The notes under the pieces were generated by a model. The model made no database searches, had not been told where the DNA came from, and saw nothing but the letters and a program-made list of their open reading frames with translations. From Cranoglanis bouderius (Eukaryota; Chordata; Actinopteri; Siluriformes; Cranoglanididae), in NCBI GenBank assembly GCA_023630585.1, contig CM042544.1:12735756-12799755 (forward strand): a DNA stretch of 64,000 nucleotides. Direction: 5' to 3'. A program made the translations under genes and the position numbers. Positions 34,398 to 46,630 of the stretch are shown piece by piece. Within the stretch, counting starts at the first letter, position 1. Every line of letters begins with the position of its first letter.

Positions 34398-35642
34398 CAG
34401 AGGTGGACAAAGTACACAACTCCATTACATGAGTGAAAGTACAGATACTACTGGTCAAATATTACTCCATTACAGGTGAAAGTTGTAAAGACAGATTTTT
34501 ACTTAAGTAAAAGTACAGAAGTACTTGCTTTTAAAAGTACTTAAGTATCAAAAGTAAATTTCCTTTTTTATGTCAACGCATTGTTTTATTATTGTTGCAT
34601 TGTTGTATGTAATACTTACAATACCTTATGCCTTTGAAGCATCCTACTGAATACACGGACTAGCTTGTAGTGTCTGTGGAATAAAGAGCTTTTAGAATGT
34701 TACAAAACCTATAGAAATGATAACTGCTGTCTCTGTGGCTCAGCGGCAGCACCAACGCAGATTTAAATGTTCTGGTGTGATTTTTTGAATCGAGATCGCA
34801 ATATTTTTATAATTAATCATGCAGCTCTACACATAACTATAGTAATTATGCAAGGTAACAAAAAAAACTATAAAAGTGACAAGATATTAACTTATTTAAC
34901 TCTTAAACTCATTTACATTTGAATTCACGCTTTTACATGCTAACTAACGTCATTGTCGAACCTTACCTATGCGTAAGCGGTGTATCCACAAGGCTATGGC
35001 AACTTGGCGGGCAAATCCATAAATCATTTGACCGACCATACTTCATACTGAAACTTTAGCTCTAAAGCGCAGACAATTTCAAGCTTTCACAAGAAATGAA
35101 AAGTTTATACCTCAATATGCTTCCGCAGGTTGGACGGCGTGTTTTTGAAGGCTGTGATTTGCTTTGTTTTAGGCAAACAAAGCAAACATTTAAAACGAAA
35201 AGAATCTTTGACCTTTTCAGAAAACTGGAACATACTTTTTAAGTATGGCCATGGGTGCATGCACTGCACTTAGGAACCGTCTTCTTCCATTTTGCCAACT
35301 GATCAGTGTTCACAAAATGATGGGAAATCATTGAACCTCATGACACGTGACCCTACAAGAGTGATTACTGATAGGCTGTCTGTCACCTGTAAAAAACCAG
35401 TCACGTTTTAGAGAAGAAAAAAAAATCATCCATTGATTTTTAAAGCTGCTACATAGTAACGACTTTTGACTCGAGGACCTTGATAGAAATGTAGTGGAGT
35501 GAAAAGTACGATATTTTTCTTTCAAATGTAGTGAAGTTAAACTCACAAGTTTCCAAAAAAAATAATATTCAAGTACGGATACTCAAAAAGTGTACTTAAG
35601 TACAGTACTCAAGTAAATGTACTTCGTTACTGTCCACCTCTG
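34398..35642. mobile_element. hAT-type non-autonomous transposon with intact 8-bp target duplication
   Basis: The left end CAGAGGTGGACAAAGTACAC and the right end (complement CAGAGGTGGACAGTAACGAA) are inverted. Both are flanked by the same octamer CTAGCTAG (34390-34397 and 35643-35650), the 8-bp duplication of hAT elements. Subterminal regions are rich in the motif AAGTACTT/AAGTAC and mirror each other (about 34440-34560 and 35470-35640). The 1245-bp interior has no long open frame, so it depends on a transposase from elsewhere. Confidence 0.85.
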
Positions 35643-35650
35643 CTAGCTAG

Positions 35651-37432
35651 CTAAGTAGTAGATGGGAGCTGAATTTCAGTATTCATTTCTGTTTTTGTTT
35701 TCTGATTTGTCAAAATATAGCATAACATCCAAGACTGTGTTCTTTACTAATGCTCGATGTGCATTCTGCTATTCTCAAAGATTCATTTAACCGTAGCTGA
35801 CAAAATACAGCATAACAATAAAAGTTGATCTGAACTAAGTTAGCTCGATAGCATAGAACAAGAACAAGCACTTCATTTAGTGCTGTGCTAACAAATCTGA
35901 CCCAAGCACTAATCCATATAACTGGAAGTTTCCACCCTGGAGGACTTAACCGTTTAAAACCACAGGTTTGGATTCAGGGCTGCTTTAACAGGTGTGGTTC
36001 TATACCACATCAAATGGATGGTAGATACAAACTGGCTGCATGAAAGCTGTAAAGCTCCGTTTCTGTCACGCACTGACTCCTCGTCTCTCTCTCTCTCATG
36101 TAATAACACAGAAGCCCCTCTGTTTCCCGGTGCCTTTTGATGACTGGTGCCATGTTTGTGAACGCTCCCCGGGCTGACATCACTGACACCACAAACCTGC
36201 TTTTGCCTATGTGTGTGTGTGTTTTTGAGTGTATGTGTGTGTGTGTGTGTGAATGTTGCAAACAATTGGCCTCTGTGAGTGTGAGAACTCAAGGGCGGAT
36301 CCATGTGAGAGAAAAGGGGTTAGGGTGAGGGTTCACTGGCTCAATGGACAAGTGTCCCCATGCAAAACTAACTGCTGTCAGTGTAAACAAAGTTCGGTGT
36401 CAATCCCATTTAGGAAATGTGAGCAATTCAGAATTGATTCAGAGGACTATTGATGTGTGTGTGTATGCATGAGTGGGTGCACATGCTGAAACATCACTAC
36501 AGAATCTGTTTTGTGTCTGAGGCCCTATAAGGTCAGTGTCATGTCCTGTTTTTGGCCCTCGGTGCTGTGAAAGCGTTCTGTGCCTCGGCACAGCGACACA
36601 CCCAGACAGAGATTAGGATAAAAAACATTGCCTGTGTGTGTGTGTGTGTATATGTACACATCCAGATGTTGTCCTTAAGATTGCATTTAATCTCTAATAA
36701 TCCCTCCTTGCTATCTCTTCAGCATGTTCGCACTTGCTTGCATTTTGTTCATCTAAACTATGTTTATAGTAGTCTTTACATAAATGATGTGTCCATTATC
36801 CGTAATTTATGAACAAATTGTCCTGCACGAGCTGCTTGAAGTGACCAAATGACGCCACAAGGATAACAATATATGACAGTTTTGACCTTGTAGGGAAATT
36901 TGGCAGATTCTTTCTTTAAAAAATAAATAAATAAACTGAAAGAGCTGTTTTTTTAATTTTTTTAAATTTTTTTTTTTTAACTTTTTGATTACCAACCAAG
37001 GTTATATTTAGGTTTAGTTGTAGCATAACATTAATTTGCTGCATTAATAATCATGTAATGTCCTCACAAGGATACCAGGACAAGCATTGATTTGAAATAA
37101 TGCTTTTAAATGGTTAAAGGTGTATGATTTCTGACAATAAGATGATACCTTATAAAAGGATATGGGTAATATAAGGCATGGGTAGGTTTTTCTCTCTCTG
37201 TCTGTCTTTTATTCGTAAAAGCACTTACAAAAATAATAAGTTAAAGGCGTATTTTACAAACCATTAGCCATAACCATCCTTTCCAAGTTGTTTGGTATAT
37301 TTATTGTGTAACACTTCTTTCAAAAGTTGCTTAAAATGTCCATTGTGCTGTGTGGCAATATTGTTCTATGTACACATGCAAAAGTGGTATTATGTTTTAA
37401 GGTTATGAGCAAAAAAGAAAAAAAAACATATA
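35651..37432. other. non-coding stretch
   Basis: GT-rich short runs near 36208-36250 and 36634-36650. Open frames here overlap those runs and show no protein family features. Confidence 0.55.
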
Positions 37433-37951
37433 CAGTACTGTGCAAAAGGTTTAAGCACAAGAAATGCCTAAAATTCAAAATAATGAAATTAAATGTTTCT
37501 ACATTTAAAAAAAATAAAAATACCGTAAAGATCAGTATACAGTAGTAAATGAATCAAAGTCAATATTTGGTGTGACAAAAAAAAAAAATTAGTCTCCGGT
37601 ACAATTTGTGCAGTTTTATAAGGAAATGAGCTGGTAAGTTTTATTGAGCATCTTGCAGAACCAGCCACAGTTCTTCTGGAGACTTTCGCACTTGCTTCTT
37701 ATTTTTGCAGCAAAACCCAGCAGCCTTCATTGTGTTTTGTGTCTGAAAAGTGTCTCTTACGCAATATGCTGCTTTCTTTAATGACATACAAATATTTTTC
37801 TGTAATATTTAATTTTGTGCTAGAAAACTAATGTTTGGGAATCTAAAATGTTTTTGTACTGACTTGATAAAGTAGAAGTCATCAAAAAAAAAAATCTATA
37901 ACAGTTTGTACTAAAAAAAAATAGGGTGCCTAAAACTTTTGCACAAGACTG
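37433..37951. mobile_element. non-autonomous Tc1-like element (family E, copy 2)
   Basis: Begins CAGTACTGTGCAAAAGG after TA and ends TTTTGCACAAGACTG before TA. The core is the reverse complement of the 6755-7224 copy (GCAGCAAAACCCAGCAGCC). It has no usable open frame. Confidence 0.75.
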
Positions 37952-39289
37952 TATATACTTGTGTGTTAGATAAGATAACATATTTCTCCCCCCATGATCA
38001 CATGTCCTCAGAGGACATAATCTCTCTGCATTAAAATGGAAATTAAAACTCTCTCACTGAAAATCCTAATTAGTCCAGAGTAATCTTAATCTGTGTCCAA
38101 GGAACAATGGTTCTAAGAGTAGTAGAAAAGTGGTAAAAAAAAAAAAAATTAAAAAAAATTCACATCAGGTCTGAACAAGATGGAAGACAGAGCAGTGGGA
38201 GTGAAGGAGGGCCCGTCTAGCATAAAGATCATATGATAAGATTCAGGTCATTTAGATGACTTTTACAAGCCCCAGAACGGACCATAAGCCTTCTGGCTGG
38301 AATGCCAAGACCTTCAAAGGGTCAAGTGAGTATCTGTTCATGTACATCATGGCCAGTTCGGCTCTGATATTGGCCCGTCATCAAGCCTTCATTATTACCT
38401 AAGCCTTAGGGATGAGGTGAGATCTGGAGGAGACAGACACGGAAAGAGAAGAATTAGGATGCGCTCCGGAGGAAGCTCTACCAGGCTGGCTGACAACAGA
38501 CTTACCAATTCACTGACCTTCAGAAGATTAGTGACCATCAATGTAATACTGATCAACCTTTTTTCAATCACTCCATGATGCTGTTTCTATGTTGGGGGTG
38601 GGGAGATTGGATGCATTTGTTTAATGAAATGGAGAGGTTGGTATTTTGAGATCTTGTCCCTGTATGAACTCGCAGTTACCTCAGAATAAAAATCCGCCCG
38701 CTGTACTCGTACCTCTTTTGTATGAAGAGTTCATATGAGTTCATAACAAATGTTTTTGAGCAAATCATTTAGGCTTTAAAACACAACAATTATTTCAGCC
38801 AGAAACAAGTTATTGGCTGCCATCGAGAAAATGGGAGCAAGCGTCATCTACATAGACCTAGCAGATGACTCGAGCTATAAAAAGTGTACATTTGGACAGC
38901 GCATTGATATATGCGTGCACTGAACATGAACAGCTGCCTTATACACCAAAGATAGAGCACTGACATGCTAGACTGTTACAATGGCTGTCTGACAAGAGCT
39001 TGTCATAAGCGTGATATTGCTTTCATAAGCGGGATAACATTTTCTCTGGTGATAATCTCACTGTGAGGGTTAGTGCTTGATGTCATCATCTAAAGTTTAT
39101 CCATTGTTCAAGGTGACTGGACTTAATCTCGAAGACATTTTTCTGAAGAGTTCATCTGAGAACGTAGCATTTCAACATATTGGGGTGATTCATACCTACA
39201 GTATAATGTCATGAGCATTAATGAGGCAGGAGTGTTATTGTGTCTGAAGGTGTTAATTAGTTTGAACCTGATGAGGTAAAGATGGCATG
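37952..39289. other. non-coding stretch
   Basis: No transposon ends seen. 38180-38560 is balanced in composition and repeat-free. Confidence 0.5.
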
Positions 39290-39375
39290 GTGGCATATGC
39301 TCTAGTAGTTTAGTGTTGTCCATATCTGCATGGAGTTTCTGTGCATGTTCTCCCATGTTTACGTGATTCAGAAAG
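39290..39375 (+). mobile_element. short DANA-like SINE fragment
   Basis: GGCATGGTGGCATATGCTCT, then TGCATGGAGTTTCTGTGCAT and GTTCTCCCATGTTTACGTG resemble the head and first body block of DANA/Mermaid SINEs. The rest is absent. Confidence 0.4.
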
Positions 39376-39766
39376 ATCATTTCAGAAGGTCCTTAGCTCA
39401 GGGAAGCCATTGATACTGTGTCAGAACTTTAAACTGTGACATACATCACTAAATACTCCCTGGACTACAATGAATTAATCAGCACAGTCTCTTAGTGGAA
39501 ACTGCAAACAGATGACCTGTAGCTAAACACAAGCCAGGATAGTTTTATTGACAAAAACATGGCTACAACCATTGTCCACTGGCGTCATCCATCAAAGTCA
39601 AACAATACACAGTGAAGCTTGAGGGAAAGCATTCTGGAGAACAAGACCTAGCCATTGGTTCAAATGCATTTGACATTTGGGTCATAGTGAAAGAGCAGGA
39701 GGTGGAAGTTGTCACACATCAACTCAGTGGACATCTACATCAAATTCACATGGGAATATGTGGGGT

Positions 39767-39946
39767 CAGTGGTAGCTCGGTGGTTACGATGCTGGGCTAC
39801 TGATCAGATGGCCGTGAGTTCAAATCCCAGCGCTGCCACTGTTGGGCACTTGAGCACAGCTCTTAACCCTCAACTGCTCAGATGTATAAATTAAATAAAC
39901 GTAAGTCGCCCTGGATAAGGGTGTCTGCCAAATGCCGTAAATGTAT
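39767..39946 (+). mobile_element. tRNA-derived SINE
   Basis: The head AGTGGTAGCTCGGTGGTTACG and B-box GTGAGTTCAAATCCCAGC are followed by CTCTTAACCCTCAACTGC. The tail GTAAGTCGCCCTGGATAAGG and GCCAAATGCCGTAAATG match the copies at 28361 and 58589. Confidence 0.8.
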
Positions 39947-40123
39947 ATATACAAGAAAACTAACCTTTTAAACGGGTTAATACATCCTTTAAAGAAGACT
40001 ACAGACCTACTCATGGTACATATTGGAGTATGAAAGTGCAATAGTACTGCAATTGTAATATTTCTAAAATATATTTCAATTTCACTCCACTTTAAAAGGA
40101 TCACCGTTAAAGCTGCACATTCA

Positions 40124-40680
40124 TGTAATGCATCAGAATGGAGAAAAATGTCATCTCAGTGACTATTACCATGGCTGTTAGTTTCAGATGGGCTGCTTTG
40201 AGTATTTCAGAAAGTCACACACAACAGTCTCTAGAGTTTACACAGAATGGTGCAAAAAACCAAAAACACTGAGTGAGCAGCAGTTCTGTGGGTGGAAACG
40301 CCTTGTTGATAAGAGAGGTCAGAGGAAAATGGCCATTTTGGTTCGAGCAGCCAGGAAGGATATACAGTAGTAACTCATATAAACACTCTTTACAACCGTG
40401 GCGAGCAGAAAAAAATCTTGGCATGCACAAAATGTCAACCTTAAAGTGGATGGGCTACAACAGCAGAAGACCACAATGGGTTCCACACCTGTAAATTTCT
40501 CCTGCTCCACTCCTGCTTTCACACACAACCGTCTTTGGATTTGACACAGGATGGTGTGAAAAACAACCAAACAACCAACCAAACAAACAAACCATCCAGT
40601 GAGCTGCAGTTGTGTTGGTGGAAATGCTTTGTTGATGAGACAGCTCAGAGGAGAATGGCCAGCCAGGAAGTCTATGGTAA
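40124..40680 (+). mobile_element. fragment of a Tc1-like element (family H), with a duplicated stretch
   Basis: Holds CATCAGAATGGAGAAAAATG, GGGCTGCTTTGAGTATTTCAG, GAGTTTACACAGAATGGTGC and GCAGCAGTTCTGTGGGTGGA, the N-terminal coding region of a Tc1-like family with CACTCACC...TTTATTAGG ends. A second copy of the middle part follows in the same orientation (TTCACACACAACCGTCTTTG ... GCAGTTGTGTTGGTGGA, 40515-40680). Terminal repeats are missing. Confidence 0.6.
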
Positions 40681-41101
40681 AATTTGTAGTATATTTATAG
40701 CATACCAAAGTACTGAAGTATATTTATTATTACTTTTGTGCAATTAATGTTTACTAGGTACACAAATAGTTCTGTTTTAGCACACTTTAAGTGCATCGAT
40801 CATTAGTGTGTCTGCAAGTACACTATAAGTGAGCTGTAGCATAGTCGTTTAGTGTACTTAAGGGAGTTTTTCACTAGGGAGAACACAAGATGGGGGTGAT
40901 TAGGACTCCGCTCGAGTGAGAATATGCCAACCAGCACAGGAATGCAAACATCTCAGAGGAGCTTTAAAAGTTTAAAAGACACTCCAGATTGGGCTTTTGT
41001 CAAAACAAAAACAAGGTCCAGCAAGAACAAACGTTTTCTATTCTTCTTGTTTACAAGTGTCTGTAGCCTGGTATTCTTCAACATGTTCAAGCTTGGGGGA
41101 T

Positions 41102-41131
41102 GTGTGTGTGCGTGTGTGCGTGTGTGTGCGT

Positions 41132-41171
<40 letters not shown>
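41102..41171. repeat. imperfect (TG)n microsatellite
   Basis: TG repeat interrupted by several TGCG steps in its first half and uninterrupted in its second. Confidence 0.9.
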
Positions 41172-41173
<2 letters not shown>

Positions 41174-41779
41174 TGTTTGTGTGTTTTATGACCTCAGGAT
41201 ACTTTCTGGCTTTAGTTACAGGTAATCTGTATACCTTTATATATTTTAATGAATCAATTAGCTAAAGAAATTAGATCCCTTTGGTACCCTGGAGCTCTGA
41301 ATGGAAAATGGTGAAGGTGAGGCAACCTGAACACTTACACTTACAAGCCTTCACACACACTCCATGGAAGTGTTTTATTAGAACCATACTCCATACTGTA
41401 TTTCAGATAGCAGAATTTATAGTCGCCTTCACGGTAATGCATGTAAGGTTATACTAATATTGATAAGTTAAAATGTCACACATAGAATAATGTTTAGATG
41501 AAATGTAAATTTAGTGGGGCCTCATTGCAGCACATGGGGAAGCAGAAGGCAGTAAATCTTGCCTCATCACGTTTGTAAGTTCATTTCATTTGCCAACAGG
41601 AAATGACTGTCTTTTGAAAGATGTTTCCAGTTCAAACTACACTGCAGTCTCTTTCTGCCCATGGGAAGTCGAGACTTGTTATTTTTACCATCGAGGGATT
41701 TTGGAATTATCTCAGAAAACGAGTCACATGACACAGGCAGCACTTTACATGAAGCCTTCACTAACTAACACGAACGTTA

Positions 41780-42195
41780 CCAGTGTATAACAGTGTAAAT
41801 TTGCTGTCCCCTCAAAATAACTCAACACACAGCCATTAATGTCTAAACCGTTGGAAACAAAAGTGAGTACTCCCCTAAGTGAAAATGTCCAAATTGGGCC
41901 CAAAGTGTCAATATTTTGTGTGGCCACCATTATTTTCCAGCACTGCCTTAACCATGGAGTTCACCAGAGCTTCACAGGTTGCCACTGGAGTCCTCTTCCA
42001 CTCCTCCATGACGACATCACAGACATTAATGGCTGTGTTGAGTTATTTTGAGGGGACAGCAAATTTACACTGTTATACAAGCTGTACACTCACTACTTAA
42101 CATTGTAGTAAAGTGTCATTTCGTCAGTGCTGTCCTATGAAAAGATATAATAAAATATTTACAAAAATGTGAGGGGCGTACTCTTTTGTGAGATA

Positions 42196-42198
<3 letters not shown>
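41780..42198 (-). mobile_element. internally deleted copy of the family G Tc1-like element
   Basis: Shares with 31464-33007 the long terminal repeat (TAAATTTGCTGTCCCCTCAA, AACTCAACACACAGCC), the inner direct repeat motif (AACAAAAGTGAGTAC) and the outer end GAGGGGCGTACTC ... GTGAGATACTG. Between them lies only a minus-strand piece of the transposase C-terminus (41925-42025; WKRTPVATCEALVN-like). The left outer end is missing, and the right end runs straight into a long (TA)n. Confidence 0.8.

Positions 42199-42282
<84 letters not shown>
42199..42282. repeat. (TA)n microsatellite at a Tc1 element end
   Basis: About 42 TA units beginning exactly at the TA that follows the GAGATACTG terminus of the family G relic. 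Confidence 0.95.
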
Positions 42283-42286
<4 letters not shown>

Positions 42287-42407
42287 ATTTGCTTGTTAAC
42301 TAAATACAGCTACATTAACTTATGTTTGTTCTAGGGGTGTATCTGACACTATCTATATCTGCATCTGCATCTGTTTATTGCTCCAAATATCCATATCTGT
42401 ATCTGTA

Positions 42408-42976
42408 GCTGCGTTCAAGCCATGTCGTAATTACCATAATTATGAGATTCCGACCTGTAAAAAGCATTCACATCCTCGTAGAACTTGTAAACTAGGAATT
42501 TTCTGAGAGATCTGACTTGTACCACCTGACCGCTGTGACGTCATGCGGAAACACTCAAAATGGTGGTGGCTGCTCTAAAAAAAGGATAAAGAAATGCAAT
42601 TATAATATAATTTTATATTTGAACAAAAAACAATATAGTTTAATTTTTCATACTGCTATTACTGTTATTATTTAATTATTGTTGTTGTTTGTTTAGGTAT
42701 GCAACAACCCATTACCAACGCCTGCGTTATTAATAAACAACACGTTATTGCTACCTGATGCTCTTTCTGTATGCTTCAATATTTAGCAATAGCATAAACA
42801 TCTGATTTAATGTTGTAATTATGTATTTTGCAGCTGTCAACAACATCATCTCACACGGATTCATATTGGCGTATAGACATGCATAATTCCAGGTCCATGG
42901 ACGTGAACAGCTCCGAGTAGAATGTCCGGGTTGTCATCTAGTAATTACAGTAATTCCGACATGGCACAAATGCAGC
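42408..42976. mobile_element. MITE with GCTGCGTTCAAGCCATGTCG ends (family M, copy 2)
   Basis: Left GCTGCGTTCAAGCCATGTCG and the complement of the right end (GCTGCATTTGTGCCATGTCG) match at 16 of 20 positions. GTAATTACC and its partner GTAATTACAGTAATT lie just inside. The interior is A/T-rich and non-coding. Confidence 0.6.
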
Positions 42977-43418
42977 GTGTATTTGCACTTTAAACAGAAA
43001 TAGGTGTGGCCTAAAACAATTCATTATTTTTTTAAATTAAATATGAACCATGCTACTATGCCCTTAGAAACAGTGGGAAAAGAACAGAGGTAAAAAAAAA
43101 AAAATGTCAGCAAATCTCAGATTGTCAGCATGGAGTGTGAATTGTGGCTCTGACAGTTCCTTAACCTCAGCTACATCACTAGAGTTCATAATTGGTCTCA
43201 ACTAGAGATGTGCGAAAGTGGGACTGTTCTTTAAACCCTGCTTGTGTAGTTGTTCTTTTTTTTTTGTACCTGCCTGCTAAATTTAGTTGGTCCATTTTCC
43301 CAAGATATAAACAAACTAGTTTAATTTAATTGAAACGAGACAGTTACTAAGGATGCCGTCATTTCTCCAGTGCACCTCATACTTGTATCTGTGTTCTGCA
43401 TTTGCACCCATTTACATA

Positions 43419-43971
43419 CAGTGGTGCTTGAAAGTTTCTGAACCCTTTAGAATTTTCTGTATATCTGCATGAATATGACCTAAAACATCATCATATTTTC
43501 ACAAAAGACAACGACCCTAAGCACACAAGTCATTCTACCACAGAATGGTTAAATATTTTCGAATGGCCAAGTCAAAGTCCTGACCTTAATCCAATAGAAA
43601 TGTTGTGGAAGGACCTGAAGCAAGCAGTTCATGTGAGGAAACCCACCAACATCCCAGAGTTGAAGCTGTTCTGTACTGAGGATTGGGCCGATGTGCAGGA
43701 CTGAACAACAGTTACCGGAAACAATTAGCTGCAGTCACACCAGATACTGGAAGCAAAGGTTCACATAATTTTGCCACTCACAGATATGTAATATTGGATC
43801 ATTTTCCTTAATAAATAAATGACCAAGTATAATATTTTTGTCTCATTTGTTTAATTGGGTTCTCTTTGTCTACTTTGAGGACTAGTGAGAAAATATGATG
43901 ATGTTTTAGGTCATATTTATGCAGAAATATAGAAAATTCTAAAGGGTTCACAAACTTTTCAAGCACCCCTG
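43419..43971 (+). mobile_element. internally deleted Tc1-like element (family A)
   Basis: Starts CAGTGGTGCTTGAAAG after TA (43417-43418) and ends CTTTTCAAGCACCCCTG before TA (43972-43973). After the 90-bp left terminal repeat the sequence jumps directly into the transposase C-terminus (ACAACGACCCTAAGCACACA). About 1 kb is deleted, plus a smaller deletion in KKNKVN-type sequence near 43550. The former Trp codon (TTGTGGAAGG) is intact here, unlike in the copy at 12590. Confidence 0.85.
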
Positions 43972-43973
43972 TA

Positions 43974-45429
43974 CAACACGTTATCTGTTCCTCTGAATAA
44001 TGCGTTCATATTTGTTTACATCCCTAGTTTATTCCATCAGTGGCTAAAAGTAAATCCAGATTAGCATCAATTAAATCATATTACTAAATGTTGGTATCTC
44101 CAGAAATAAATAACGGCACCCAAACACCCCCCTCCCCACATTCGGCCTCACATAAAGATGTTGCTAATTAAACGTCATGAAAATATACGTGGACACGAAT
44201 AAAAAAGAAACTGCTGTACAACACCATTACTTCAAGTGTGTTTCTTACTTCTATCTGTAAGTTTTTCTGACAAATTGTAACACCAATGATATAGAGATAT
44301 GTATATTTTCTCTGACTGTAATTAACATGAATAAATATTAATATTAGCCATCTGTTGAGTTCTGTACAGATGCAGACATTGAAATAGAAGATTACGGCTA
44401 AATATAGCGGTGAGCGATAGAGACAGGCAGAGAGGGGGTGGGTTGGTGTCATAAGAATATGATGGAGATACATACAGTAAAGTATAAGTAAAGAAATACA
44501 AGAAATGGAAAGGTACTATGTCTGTGATTTAGTGAAACAAGACAAAAGACTTGCTATGTCAGTGTGTGTAGACTTTGGAACTAGCCTTTGCTGAATATAG
44601 TCATGCTGCATGAGTGATAGCTCACATGCTAGACTGAATTTAGCCTGGAAAAAAGGCGGATAGGAATGACAGCTCTGCAAAGTCATCACTGGATAACAAA
44701 TGTGATTCGGGTGTTATTAATATTAGTGTTGGGTTAGTCCCTAGTGTCCCTGTCCCCCTTTTGGATGGTTTCTCTCTTTGAAAGCTTGTACAGGCCAAAA
44801 CAGCAAAGCCCCAATCATTTCAAACAGACTGCAGAGACAAGCTTCCTTCATTGTGTGAAAAATGGAGCACTTTCTGCTTGTTTATGTGGACTAGTGACGG
44901 TTTGAATGAGTATTCATTACACTGTGAGGTGAAGACAGGAAGCATTTTTGGAGAAGTGTGCTCCCACCTTTCACGCCACCCGCCGTCGCCATGACAAACT
45001 ATTCCGGAGGAACTAATGCATGCTAATGTGTTCTCACATATTCACGCCGACGAGTTATTTCTGATTGGGCCATCTGGGAGAGTAGGCGGGCCGAGTGGAT
45101 GCCAGGCTCTAATAACAGATTCCCCTCATGAGTCAAGATGGAAACCCCACTAACCCAGAAGCCCTGGTGCAATAGAGCCCTGAGTCACAGAAGATAAGAA
45201 GGCGTGGAGGCTTCCTCTGAAAGGTCAGCAAACATCAGGCTGTGCTTAATCACACACATACTGATGCAGGATCATCTGATTTATCACTTTTGAATACTTA
45301 TGGATGCCACATTCACATTGCTGAGCTGTGAACATGAGGTTGCTAGAAAGGAAGCGGACGATGCAGATGAAGATGAGTTTAAACCTGATGCTACTTGCTT
45401 GAAAAACGCAGGAAAAGGCTTTTGATATA
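43974..45429. other. non-coding stretch
   Basis: No exon recognised. 44930-45240 is relatively GC-rich and repeat-free. Confidence 0.5.
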
Positions 45430-46294
45430 CACTCACAAACACCTGTACACCTGCTCATTTATGCAGTTATCCAATCAGCCAATCATGTGGCAGCAGCACA
45501 ATGCATGCAGATACAGGCCAAGAGCTTCAGGTAATGTTCACATCAAACATCAGAATGGAGAAAAAATGTGATCTCTGTGACTTTAACCATGGCATGGTTG
45601 TTGGTGCCAGAGTTTTTCAGAAACTGCTGATCTCATGGGATTTTCACACACAACCAGCTCTAGAGTTTACACAGAATGGCGCGATAAACAAAAAACATTG
45701 AGAGAGTGACAGTTCTGTGGGTAGAAACTCCTTGTTGATAAAAGAGGTCAGAGGAAGGATATAGTAACCTCAGACTCTTGTTCTTGGCTGACAGGAGTGG
45801 AACCTGATGTGGTCTTCAGCTGTTGTAGCTCATCCACCTCAAGGTTCAATGTTTTGTGCATGCTGAGATGCTTTTCTATTCACCACAGTTGTAAAGAGTG
45901 CTTATTTGAGTTACTATATCCTTCCTGTCAGCTCAGACCAGTCTGGTCATTCTTCTCTGACAAGGTGCTTCAGCCTGCAGACCCTCTGCTCACAGGATGT
46001 TGTTTTGTTGTTGTTGTTGTTGTTGTTGTGTGCACAATTCTGTGTAAACTCTAGTATGAAAATCCCAGGAGTTCAGCAGTTTCTGAAATACTCAAACCAA
46101 CCCATCTGGTATCAACAAACATGCCATGGTTAAAGGCGCAGAGATTTTCCACATTTTCCCCCATTCTGATGTTTGATGTGAACATTAACTGAAGCTCTTG
46201 ATCTGTATCTGCATGATTTTTTGCATTGTGCTGCTGCCACATGATTGGCATAAATGAGCAGGTGTACAGGTCCTAATAAAGTGGATGGTGAGTG
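45430..46294. mobile_element. foldback derivative of the family H Tc1-like element
   Basis: The left half reads forward: CACTCACAAACACCTGTAC, CCAATCATGTGGCAGCAGCA, CATCAGAATGGAGAAAAAATG, AACCATGGCATGGTTGTTGG. The right half contains the reverse complement of the same blocks (CCATGCCATGGTTAAAGG-like order reversed, TGCTGCTGCCACATGATTGG, CTAATAAAGTGGATGGTGAG). The N-terminal transposase region is therefore present twice, head to head, with no C-terminal part. (GTT)n lies in the right half at 46001-46028. Confidence 0.75.
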
Positions 46295-46579
46295 GATATA
46301 CAGAGCCACTGAATTGACATGGTGGATATAAAATGTGGCCTCAAATGAATATACTAAGGTCATGAGATAAAACTCTGAGGCCACAAACTGAGAATCTCAT
46401 GGCCACAAATGATTATGTTGTAGCTGTGAGATTGCAAAGTCGTGGCCACAAATCATGTAACTTGACATGTTGTGGGAATGTCACACTTAAGATGTGACCT
46501 CCAGTCAGACTTGCCATGCATTTTGCCCAGGCCCTGGACAAAACACTGAAGAAAGTACCCAAGGAAACACACAAACACT

Positions 46580-46630
<51 letters not shown>

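Noticed and set aside
45430..46294. CRISPR-like or tandem repeat array
   Set aside because: The repetition is inverted and derived from a Tc1-like transposon; there are no regularly spaced direct repeats.
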